From the IMG/VR virus record IMGVR_UViG_3300032893_000257, positions 1-25,781 of that record: 25,781 nt of DNA, one strand, 5' to 3'. The notes beneath the pieces are model-generated. The model did no database searches, had not been told where the DNA came from, and was given only the letters and a program-made list of their open reading frames with translations. How positions within the stretch are numbered: the first letter of the stretch is position 1; each line of letters begins with the position of its first letter. Made by a program: the position numbers and the translations under genes. Positions 19,766-25,781 of this stretch are shown here, piece by piece. Source of the DNA: a virus.

Positions 19766-21151
19766 ATGACACAAGCCATTCCAGGCATTCAGCTCATCGC
19801 AAAAAAGGACATTGTGGTTGATGCCAACCGGCAGCGGCAGGAATTCGACCCGACTGCATTGGCCGATTTGTCCCATGGCATTCAGGCACGCGGGTTGATG
19901 CACCCGATCGTGTTGCGCGAGCGGGATGGCCACATGGTTCTCGTCGCGGGCGAGCGGCGCATGCGTGCAATCGAGGATATGTGGATGCTCGGCGGCACTC
20001 TCAAATTCAACGGCCAGGAAATCCCTGAAGGGCACTACCCCTATGTCACTCTCGGCCAACTCACTCCGTTGCAGGCAGAAGAGGCTGAACTCGAAGAGAA
20101 CGTCCACCGCAAGGATCTCACTTGGCAGGAGAACGCGGCAGCAACTGCGCGGCTCCACTCTCTCCGGTCTCGCCAAGCTCAGGCAGAAGGCCGAGTTCAC
20201 ACGGTTGCTGATACCGCTGCGGAAGTTAAGGGGCGGACTGATGGGGGCTATCAAAATGCCGTTCGCAAGGATCTTGTGGTTGCAAAGTTCCTCCACGTTC
20301 CCGAAGTGGCAAAGGCGAAAACAGCGGATGAGGCATTCAAGATTCTGAAGAAGCAAGAGGAAACCGCCAAAAACGTGCAGCTCGCCCAAACCGTTGGCAA
20401 GACCTTCACCAAAGCAATTCACGAAGCTCACAACACCAATTGCCTCTCGTGGATGCGTGTGCAGCCTGAAGGTCAATTCGACGTCATCCTCACCGATCCA
20501 CCTTACGGCATGGGTGCAGATCAGTTCGGTGACGGTGGTGGGAAACTCGCTAACAGTGAGCACCACTACAAGGACGACTATGAGTCTTGGAAAGCTCTCA
20601 TGCACGACTGGTGTGCCCTCGCCTATCGCGTTGCCAAATCCGAAGCCCACGCCTATGTGTTCTGCGACATCGACAACTTCCACGAACTCAAGAAGATGAT
20701 GCAACAGGCAGGTTGGTGGGTCACGCGTACTCCCTTTATTTGCACTAAGCCCAACAGTGGCCGCGTCCCCCATCCCGACCACGGCCCACGCCGTCAGTGG
20801 GAAATGATCCTCTACGCAGTCAAGGGCAAGAAGAAAACCACCGGCATCTATCCTGATGTCATCACGACGATGGCCGATCCGAACATGAAGCACGGTGCGC
20901 AGAAGCCTGTCGCATTGTATATTGACCTGCTGAAGCGCAGCGTGAAGCCTGGTGACGTTGTACTGGATTCGTTCGCTGGCAGCGGCACGATCTTCCCTGC
21001 AGCACATGCAATGAAGGTCAAGGCAGTGGGGATTGAAATGAATCCTGAATACTATGCTTTGTGCCTGCAACGACTCGAAGGTCTGGTGACACCTGAGCAG
21101 CAAGCTCAGGGCCAAAGTCTGATGGCAGAACTCAAAACCCTTGGGAGGTAG
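19766..21151 (+). CDS. ParB-domain/DNA methyltransferase fusion (461 aa)
   Basis: CAGGAA 9 bases before the ATG. The N-terminal 130 residues have the ParB/Srx pattern: AGERRMRA (61-68) and EENVHRKDL (110-118), the CTP/ATP-binding core found also in nucleases. A helical linker follows. The C-terminal half is an N6-adenine/N4-cytosine methyltransferase with catalytic motif IV DPPY (244-247) ahead of AdoMet motif I FAGSGT (403-408), i.e. class beta order. Probable role: modification of phage DNA against host restriction, with the ParB domain guiding or regulating it. Fusions of this type are known in phages and mobile elements. A 473-residue antisense frame over it is a shadow. Confidence 0.9.
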   Translation: MTQAIPGIQLIAKKDIVVDANRQRQEFDPTALADLSHGIQARGLMHPIVLRERDGHMVLVAGERRMRAIEDMWMLGGTLKFNGQEIPEGHYPYVTLGQLTPLQAEEAELEENVHRKDLTWQENAAATARLHSLRSRQAQAEGRVHTVADTAAEVKGRTDGGYQNAVRKDLVVAKFLHVPEVAKAKTADEAFKILKKQEETAKNVQLAQTVGKTFTKAIHEAHNTNCLSWMRVQPEGQFDVILTDPPYGMGADQFGDGGGKLANSEHHYKDDYESWKALMHDWCALAYRVAKSEAHAYVFCDIDNFHELKKMMQQAGWWVTRTPFICTKPNSGRVPHPDHGPRRQWEMILYAVKGKKKTTGIYPDVITTMADPNMKHGAQKPVALYIDLLKRSVKPGDVVLDSFAGSGTIFPAAHAMKVKAVGIEMNPEYYALCLQRLEGLVTPEQQAQGQSLMAELKTLGR

Positions 21152-21152
21152 C

Positions 21153-21317
21153 ATGGAGAGCAATGGGCAAAGGCTGTATCCATGGCTTAGTGATGGCTGC
21201 GTATTCGGAGAGTCTAATCAGCCTATTCGTCCGTGGAATTCCCAACTATGGTTTCTCTCTAACCTCACCATCAAGGTAATCCGAAACGCAATGCAATCGA
21301 GCCGAGAAAAACGATAG
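21153..21317 (+). CDS. Small protein (54 aa)
   Basis: GGGAGG 5 bases before the ATG, which begins 1 base after the methyltransferase stop, so co-translation is likely. Sequence begins MESNGQRLYPWLSDGCVFGE and ends in a basic helix with IKVIRNAMQSSREKR; it contains four tryptophans. No family recognised. Good ribosome site and close packing are the main support. Confidence 0.6.
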   Translation: MESNGQRLYPWLSDGCVFGESNQPIRPWNSQLWFLSNLTIKVIRNAMQSSREKR

Positions 21318-21374
21318 CACACTGCACCACCATCAACTACACTCTCCGCACCACATACACATAGGCTCAATTTA

Positions 21375-23783
21375 ATGGCACTGCTCAGAATCAAAGGTGT
21401 TGGCCCACTTCACCCCAAAATCATGATCGTCGGTGAATGGCCGCATGAGGCTGACCTTCGCAAAGGCGAGCCGTTCATCGGTGGGGTGGGGTTTGAATTC
21501 ACCAAGATGCTGCAAGAGGCAGGCATTCGCCGTGATGACTGCTATTTGACCACGGTGATGAAAACCCGCGTGTTCCCCGGCACGAAGCTGATTGCGACTA
21601 CGAAGAAGGAAATCACCCCGCAGCACATCTTTTTCCAGGGAGAGCATGTTCTCCCCGAACTCTACGATGCCGCGATGGAGTTGCGTCGGGAGATTGAGCA
21701 AACCCGCCCCAATGTGATCTGCGTCTCCGGTGATGTGGCGTTGTGGGCGCTCACAGGACAAACCTCCTCCCACTCATGGCGCTCGTCCATCATGGATAGC
21801 GTGCTGGTCGAGGGGATCAAGGTAATCCCAACACTCTCTTTCAACCTCGTGCATGTGCAGTGGGCGAAGCGGCCATGGATCGTACATGATTTGAAGAGGG
21901 TGCTGCGGAACAGCCTGACTCCGGGACTTTTTACCCGCGATTATAAATTTTTAATAGCGGTCAATAATTCGGATGAGCAGTTCCAATCGGTACGCAATCA
22001 GTTGGAATCCCTCATCACTTCCGCACGCACGCACCTCGAAACCTTCGACACCCGTCTGGAAGTCTCCGGCGACATCGAAACCCGCAAGGGCCACATTTCC
22101 TGCATTGCCTTCGGCTGGTCGAACACCGAAGCATTGTGCATCCAGTTCATGAAAACCAACTCCCCCGAGGGGTTTTGGGAAACTGAGCAGGAAGCTGAAT
22201 TCGTTTACCTCATCCGACAGCTTGCCAAGTACGTGCAATTGATTGGACAGAACTGGAACTATGATGCCCAGTATATTTTCCGACATTGGGGGTTCCTGTT
22301 CGACCACGTTGACGACACGATGATCCGTCAGCACTCGGCATTCAGCAATCTCCCCAAAAATCTCGCGTTCCTCTCTTCGATGTATTGCGAAGACCACCTG
22401 TACTGGAAGGACGATCGGGTGAATTGGGAGGAGGGGCAGGATGGCGAAGGGGAAATGCAGTACTGGCGGTACAATTGCACCGATGCCGTGCGTACTTATG
22501 CCATCAATAACGTCCTGAAAGGTGTTCTCAAGGGCATGGGCTTGGAGACAGTCTATGACTTCCAGTCCACCCTCCGCCCCAAAGTCCTCAAAACCATGAT
22601 TCGCGGTGTTCGTGTGAACAACAAGTTGCGTGGGGAATTTTCCATGCAGCTCATGGAAGAGGCTGGCAAGCGTGTGCAATGGATGCGTGACGTCCTCGGC
22701 TATGAACTAAACATCCGCTCCCCCAAGCAGCTCCAGGATTTCTTTTACCGCCAGATGGGTCTCAAGCCCCTGATGGATCGCAAGACAGGTAGTGTAACAA
22801 CCGATGATGCCGCCCTACGTACGATTGCTGCTCGTGAGCCGATCCTACTTCCAATTACCCGCAAGATTGCCGAACTTCGAAGCCTTGGCGTGTTCCATTC
22901 TACGTTCGTACTCGCACCGCTTGATCGAGACGGCCGTATGCGGTGCACATTTAACTTGTGCGGAACGGAAACCTATCGATTCGCATCCTCGAAGAACGCC
23001 TTTGACACTGGAATGAACATGCAGAACATTCCGAAGGGCGGGGAGACTGAGGACGATGGTCTCGAACTCCCGAACATTCGGAAGCTGTTCATTCCTGATG
23101 AGGGGATGGGGTTCTTTGACATCGACCTCGATAGTGCTGACCTGCGGATCGTGACGTGGGAGAGTGATTGTGCGTGGATGAAGGAGCATTTCAAGAACGG
23201 TCGCAAGCCCTACGTGGAAGTTATGCGTGAGTACTACCACGACAACACCATGACCAAAAACTCGCACCCACGCGAATATGCAATGTTTAAGAGCCTGTGC
23301 CACGGGACTAACTATCTCGGCACGGCGGACGGCATTGCACCGCGTATTGGGCTGAACGTCCACGAAACTGAGCGTATTCAGAAGTGGTACTTTGAACTAG
23401 CCCCTGAAATCCGCAAATGGCAGGAGAACGTCAAGAAGCAGGTGTCTAGTCGTCGCTACGTTGAGAACGCATTCGGTTATCGCAACTACTTCTTTGACAA
23501 AATTGAAGGCACGATCTTCAATCAAGCGGTTGCCTGGATTCCGCAGAGTACGGTTGCGTGCCTGATTAACCGTGCCTACGTTGCAATCGATGACAACATG
23601 CCAGAAGTGGAAATCCTCCTGCAAGTGCACGACTCACTCGCAGGACAATTCCCACTCCGCAAAAAGGAGGAAATGCTGAAGGGTATTCAGGAACACGCAA
23701 CCATTGCGATTCCATACGACGATCCGCTGTACATTCCTGTTGGTGTTGTGAGCAGTGCTAACTCTTGGGGAGATTGTGATTAA
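21375..23783 (+). CDS. DNA polymerase I with N-terminal uracil-glycosylase-like domain (802 aa)
   Basis: Leader ATAGGCTCAATTTA before the ATG. Residues about 1-178 resemble family-4-type uracil-DNA glycosylases (GEWPHEADLRKGEPFIGGVG, FTKMLQEAGI, YLTTVMKTR, CVSGDVALWALTG). The expected Fe-S cysteines and the HP(A/S) loop are absent; SFN stands there. Exonuclease: DIE at 233-235, GQNWNYDAQ, YNCTDA. Polymerase: motif A DLDSADLRIV, motif B KSLCHGTNYLG, motif C VHD (751-753). The replicative polymerase of this phage; the extra domain may sense or remove uracil. Residues 187-198 are encoded by palindrome copy 7. Confidence 0.93.
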   Translation: MALLRIKGVGPLHPKIMIVGEWPHEADLRKGEPFIGGVGFEFTKMLQEAGIRRDDCYLTTVMKTRVFPGTKLIATTKKEITPQHIFFQGEHVLPELYDAAMELRREIEQTRPNVICVSGDVALWALTGQTSSHSWRSSIMDSVLVEGIKVIPTLSFNLVHVQWAKRPWIVHDLKRVLRNSLTPGLFTRDYKFLIAVNNSDEQFQSVRNQLESLITSARTHLETFDTRLEVSGDIETRKGHISCIAFGWSNTEALCIQFMKTNSPEGFWETEQEAEFVYLIRQLAKYVQLIGQNWNYDAQYIFRHWGFLFDHVDDTMIRQHSAFSNLPKNLAFLSSMYCEDHLYWKDDRVNWEEGQDGEGEMQYWRYNCTDAVRTYAINNVLKGVLKGMGLETVYDFQSTLRPKVLKTMIRGVRVNNKLRGEFSMQLMEEAGKRVQWMRDVLGYELNIRSPKQLQDFFYRQMGLKPLMDRKTGSVTTDDAALRTIAAREPILLPITRKIAELRSLGVFHSTFVLAPLDRDGRMRCTFNLCGTETYRFASSKNAFDTGMNMQNIPKGGETEDDGLELPNIRKLFIPDEGMGFFDIDLDSADLRIVTWESDCAWMKEHFKNGRKPYVEVMREYYHDNTMTKNSHPREYAMFKSLCHGTNYLGTADGIAPRIGLNVHETERIQKWYFELAPEIRKWQENVKKQVSSRRYVENAFGYRNYFFDKIEGTIFNQAVAWIPQSTVACLINRAYVAIDDNMPEVEILLQVHDSLAGQFPLRKKEEMLKGIQEHATIAIPYDDPLYIPVGVVSSANSWGDCD
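21933..21967 (+). repeat. AT-rich palindromic repeat, copy 7 of 8, inside the polymerase gene
   Basis: Core ATTATAAATTTTTAAT (21940-21955), three mismatches to the consensus; flanks ACCCGCG and AGCGGTCAATAA are as in the others. It is read in frame as TRDYKFLIAVNN (residues 187-198), exactly between the glycosylase-like and exonuclease domains. This is the only copy in a gene. Confidence 0.88.
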
Positions 23784-24088
23784 TGAACAGCTTCTTTTTC
23801 TTCGTCTGCATGGCTGACGGCTCCGTCCACGCAGTGAACGTTGCCTGCTCATCCGAAACCGACCCTCACGACAATTTCGACAGTCTCTTTCAAACCCGCT
23901 GGGCGCTCATGGGGAAACTTCCCCTGAAGTGGGAAGAGGTTCGGCGCAAACGGATTATTCCTGATGTGATGACACTTGATGAGGCCATTACTCTCGGGGG
24001 TGCGCCGAGAGTGGGCGGCATTGAATTCCACACCACCACCGGGTTGCCGGGCCGAGTAGGGTACCAACACCCCTACTTCGACAACTAA
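23783..24088 (+). CDS. Unknown protein, last early gene (101 aa)
   Basis: Coupled to the polymerase by a TAATG overlap. The N-terminus is hydrophobic (MNSFFFFVCMADGSVHAVNVAC), not clearly a signal peptide, and is followed by a charged, histidine- and glycine-containing region ending GRVGYQHPYFDN. No family recognised. It ends the rightward early region; the bidirectional terminator follows. Confidence 0.72.
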   Translation: MNSFFFFVCMADGSVHAVNVACSSETDPHDNFDSLFQTRWALMGKLPLKWEEVRRKRIIPDVMTLDEAITLGGAPRVGGIEFHTTTGLPGRVGYQHPYFDN

Positions 24089-24114
24089 CCCGACTCACAC
24101 CCGCAATTACTTAC

Positions 24115-24148
24115 AAAAAACCCCGCTCTCAGGCGGGGTTTTCTTTTT
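24115..24148. terminator. Bidirectional rho-independent terminator
   Basis: CCCCGC (24121-24126) pairs with GCGGGG (24133-24138), 6-base loop, with TTTTCTTTTT after it and AAAAAA before it, so it works for both strands. It lies between the convergent early (+) and lysis (-) modules. Confidence 0.92.
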
Positions 24149-24151
24149 CCA

Positions 24152-24185
24152 ACCGCGATTAATAATTATTAATCGCCGTCAGAAA
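24152..24185 (+). repeat. AT-rich palindromic repeat, copy 8 of 8
   Basis: Perfect core ATTAATAATTATTAAT (24158-24173), left flank ACCGCG, right flank CGCCGTCAGAAA (the least conserved tail). It lies between the terminator and the 3' end of the last lysis-module gene, i.e. between convergent genes, so it cannot be a simple upstream operator there. Confidence 0.92.
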
Positions 24186-24186
24186 T

Positions 24187-24402
24187 TCACTTTTGCAGTG
24201 CCGCAGTGATTTGCTGCACCAGCAGCTGCCGAGCCGAGTTATCGATCTGCTGAACTTGCGTCAGCTCCTCCGCCGTCAGCTCCGCCCGCCCCTGCGATTG
24301 TGCCTGAGCCACAATCTGTCCAATCACCTGAGCCTGCTGAATCAGCTGCGCTGCCGTTGCCGTTGCCTGCGTGAGCAGTGCCAGTGCCTGTGCGATGTTC
24401 AT
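24187..24402 (-). CDS. Small helical protein (71 aa), end of lysis module
   Basis: The ATG at 24402 has AAAGGGAA upstream; a longer open frame to 24861 is a shadow of the genes in front. Nearly all helix: [38 protein letters not shown], then [21 protein letters not shown]. Alanine/glutamine-rich, no membrane segment or signal peptide. Its start overlaps the preceding stop (ATGA). No function known; it may be a structural or head-associated protein at the end of the late operon. Confidence 0.72.
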   Translation of the reverse strand: MNIAQALALLTQATATAAQLIQQAQVIGQIVAQAQSQGRAELTAEELTQVQQIDNSARQLLVQQITAALQK

Positions 24403-24545
24403 TTCCGTTTCCCTTTCTGTTTGCGGCTCTTGCCTGCCTTGCTCAGTGCAATCGCCACTGCCTGTTTCTGCGGTTTGCCCGCCTTCATTTCGGTCTTGAT
24501 GTTCTTCGAGACTGTTTCCTTGGAACTGCCCTTCTTCAGCGGCAT
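24399..24545 (-). CDS. DUF6496-like small basic protein (48 aa)
   Basis: GGAGG 6 bases before the ATG. The sequence [20 protein letters not shown] followed by [18 protein letters not shown] is highly characteristic of a small conserved phage protein family (as I recall DUF6496). It ends in a strongly basic tail. Function unknown, found among late genes of many phages. Coupled by ATGA to the next gene. Confidence 0.85.
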   Translation of the reverse strand: MPLKKGSSKETVSKNIKTEMKAGKPQKQAVAIALSKAGKSRKQKGKRK

Positions 24546-24557
24546 GATTGCCTCCGA

Positions 24558-24893
24558 TTATTTGGCCGGAACGAGTGCTTTTGCCTGCTGCAGCAGCGTC
24601 GCCACCAATTGCAGATCTGCTGTCAGTCCAGGCGACTGCGCGCCAATCTGATTGCTGTTCAGCTTCTCCGCATCGTCCAGTGCAGTCCTCGCCTTGTCCG
24701 TCAGATCCAGCACCTGCTGCGCCTGTGCAACCGTAATCGCACCCGATTGCAGAGCCGCTGCCGCCGACTCCCGCACCGCCGCGACCGTGCCGTAGCTGTA
24801 CGCCAGAGTTTGCGAGGTCGATTGCGGGGCCGGGATCGACGCACACCCCGCAACCGCACACACCATTGCCACTACCACCAGCAGCTTCTTCAT
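24558..24893 (-). CDS. Lipoprotein of the lysis module (111 aa), possible o-spanin
   Basis: A classical lipoprotein signal: MKKLLVVVAMVCAVAGC with a lipobox AVAGC (acylated Cys17), so the mature protein of 95 residues should be anchored in the outer membrane. The rest is helical and alanine/glutamine-rich. The start overlaps the previous stop (ATGA) and has AAGGAGGAG in front. Location after the holin-like gene suggests an outer-membrane spanin, but it is longer and less proline-rich than typical o-spanins, so another periplasmic role is possible. Confidence 0.8.
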   Translation of the reverse strand: MKKLLVVVAMVCAVAGCASIPAPQSTSQTLAYSYGTVAAVRESAAAALQSGAITVAQAQQVLDLTDKARTALDDAEKLNSNQIGAQSPGLTADLQLVATLLQQAKALVPAK

Positions 24894-25135
24894 TTCTCCT
24901 CCTTAGCCGTCAGTGCGGCGGGGATTTCAGGGAGATCGGGCACCTGCTTAGCATAGCCAAGAGCATGCACCACTTTCAGCAGCGTGCGGGCTGCCACGTA
25001 CACACCAACCACCGCCGCAATCAGCGGAGTGTATTGCTGCGGAATCAGCCCACTCGCAAACCCAATGACCGACACTGCTGTTGCTGCAAATTCTGACGAC
25101 GTGAACCCCGAAGACGGGGCGCTGTTGATGCTCAT
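24890..25135 (-). CDS. Holin-like membrane protein (81 aa)
   Basis: A strong AAGGAGGT ribosome site precedes the ATG, which overlaps the endolysin stop. Hydrophobic segments FAATAVSVIGFASGLI and YTPLIAAVVGVYVAARTLL form two transmembrane helices with a short loop, and the C-terminus is charged (LPEIPAALTAKEEK). This layout suits a class II holin or a pinholin partner. It follows the endolysin, while another membrane protein precedes it, so which one is the holin is uncertain. Confidence 0.7.
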   Translation of the reverse strand: MSINSAPSSGFTSSEFAATAVSVIGFASGLIPQQYTPLIAAVVGVYVAARTLLKVVHALGYAKQVPDLPEIPAALTAKEEK

Positions 25136-25605
25136 TGCAAACCTCCTTGACGTAGTTGATTGGCGATCCTGTTCATGCGACCGTTAGCATAAGCTGGCTG
25201 GTTGAGGGATGCAAGGTAATTTAACCGTAGAGCATTAAACAGGGCGACGAATTGCCAAGGGTTCATTGCACTGATTGCAGCAACCGTTTTCGGGCCGATT
25301 TGTCCGTCAACAGTCACCCCTGCCACTTGCTGCGCCCATTGCGCCGGTTTCCCCCCATTGTAGGCTGCATCAAGAATCTGATCTGCCGCCCATCCAGGCA
25401 ACTGATCGCAACTGTACGGCAGCCAGTACTCCTGAATTGCGATCTGCTTTGCCGTCGCCAGCGGCAGATTCTTCACATCCCCCACAAACCCATGCCGCCG
25501 AGCCGTGGCCTCCGTCACCCCATACATGGTCGGGCCACCATTATCAACAGTAAACCCTCCCTCATTCTGCAGCAGCACTTGCCAGCACGCATCAAAATTT
25601 GCCAT
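25132..25605 (-). CDS. Endolysin, GH108-type muramidase (157 aa)
   Basis: GGGAGGG ribosome site before the ATG. N-terminal half: QNEGGF (catalytic Glu15 in the EGG(F/Y) motif), then NGGPTMYGVTE, characteristic of glycoside hydrolase family 108. C-terminal half: GVTVDGQIGPKTVAAI resembles the peptidoglycan-binding 3 domain typical of this group. It degrades cell-wall glycan at the end of infection. Lacks a signal peptide, so release needs a holin. It overlaps the upstream membrane gene by 14 bases. Confidence 0.92.
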   Translation of the reverse strand: MANFDACWQVLLQNEGGFTVDNGGPTMYGVTEATARRHGFVGDVKNLPLATAKQIAIQEYWLPYSCDQLPGWAADQILDAAYNGGKPAQWAQQVAGVTVDGQIGPKTVAAISAMNPWQFVALFNALRLNYLASLNQPAYANGRMNRIANQLRQGGLQ

Positions 25606-25781
25606 GCTTCCCTCCCTTCGTTTTGAGAATCTGCTCTGCCTTGCTTCTCAGCATCCTCTCAATATACTGCTGACCGATAATCCCCAACCCACTGCCAATC
25701 GCCAGCAATGCTAGCTGTGGGATGTTTGGCACCTGAATCAGCACCACACCGGCAAGCATGCTCGTAGCAGACCCGAGAATT
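25592..25781 (-). CDS. Membrane protein (holin candidate), N-terminus outside window
   Basis: The frame is open from the window edge to TGA at 25592-25594, with 62 codons visible. A hydrophobic section (MLAGVVLIQVPNIPQLALLA then IGSGLGIIGQQYI) spans one or two helices, followed by a basic tail MLRSKAEQILKTKGGKHGKF. It overlaps the endolysin start by 14 bases, a common holin-endolysin arrangement. The true start is beyond the right edge. Confidence 0.72.
   Translation of the reverse strand, partial: ILGSATSMLAGVVLIQVPNIPQLALLAIGSGLGIIGQQYIERMLRSKAEQILKTKGGKHGKF

Noticed and set aside
19742-21163. Leftward open frame of 473 aa
   Set aside because: Antisense shadow of the methyltransferase fusion, whose motifs are complete on the other strand.
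4402-24173. Palindromes as phage promoters or terminators
   Set aside because: No consistent -35/-10 spacing, no phage RNA polymerase in the window, no T-run after the stem, one copy between convergent genes and one inside a gene.
24403-24861. N-terminal extension of the last lysis-module gene
   Set aside because: It overlaps two better genes in other frames; the internal ATG at 24402 has a ribosome site and coupled start.
1-25781. tRNA genes, CRISPR arrays, insertion sequences, integrase or repressor
   Set aside because: None seen on reading both strands; temperate or virulent lifestyle cannot be decided from this window.

Overview
This window is part of a tailed double-stranded DNA phage genome. 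The portal protein, terminase, lysis genes and a self-contained replication and recombination set are all present. GC-rich codon choice and the general look of the small proteins suggest a proteobacterial host, probably a betaproteobacterium such as Burkholderia or a relative; this is inference, not a database result. No integrase, repressor, tRNA or CRISPR array is visible.

Layout. The left end (1-4254) is a leftward packaging operon: two paralogous small-terminase-like genes, the large terminase, and a P22-type portal gene cut by the window edge. A gene-free divergent region (about 4255-4989) with repeats, small palindromes and a strong sigma70-like promoter separates it from a rightward early region (4990-24088). 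That region starts with small proteins of unknown function. It continues with an AT-hook/ribbon-helix-helix protein, a DUF4406 protein, a Dda/RecD2-like helicase, several accessory proteins, a winged-helix-like protein, a Cas4/RecB-like Fe-S nuclease, a Sak4-like ATPase, a probable single-strand-binding protein, a ParB-methyltransferase fusion and a glycosylase-like/PolA fusion polymerase. A bidirectional terminator (24115-24148) separates it from a leftward lysis module (24187-25781): a membrane protein running off the edge, a GH108 endolysin, a holin-like protein, a lipoprotein and two small proteins.

The most notable content is noncoding. (1) Two complete type II hammerhead self-cleaving ribozymes (5202-5254 and 7514-7567), and a third with one extra core base (7244-7310), each lie between the stop codon of one small early gene and the ribosome-binding site of the next. 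They would cut the early polycistronic RNA between cistrons. (2) A 16-bp AT-rich palindrome with conserved GC-rich flanks occurs eight times, always in the same orientation and only from the divergent region to the end of the early region. Seven copies are intergenic. The eighth is read in frame inside the polymerase gene, at the junction between the glycosylase-like and exonuclease domains, as if a former intergenic repeat became a protein linker. (3) Two paralogous genes (7798-8394 and 9430-9999) are each followed by a related inverted-repeat element and then a copy of the palindrome, pointing to an old segmental duplication. The second is followed by a strongly structured gene-free region ending in a terminator.

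How the parts probably work together: early transcription runs rightward from the 4923-4950 promoter with extra promoters near 9320 and 17163. The mRNA is punctuated by ribozymes and terminators. The palindromes may be operators or stoperator-like sites for a phage regulator, possibly the AT-hook protein at 10875. Replication and recombination use the helicase, single-strand-binding protein, Sak4-like ATPase, Cas4-like nuclease and the fusion polymerase.
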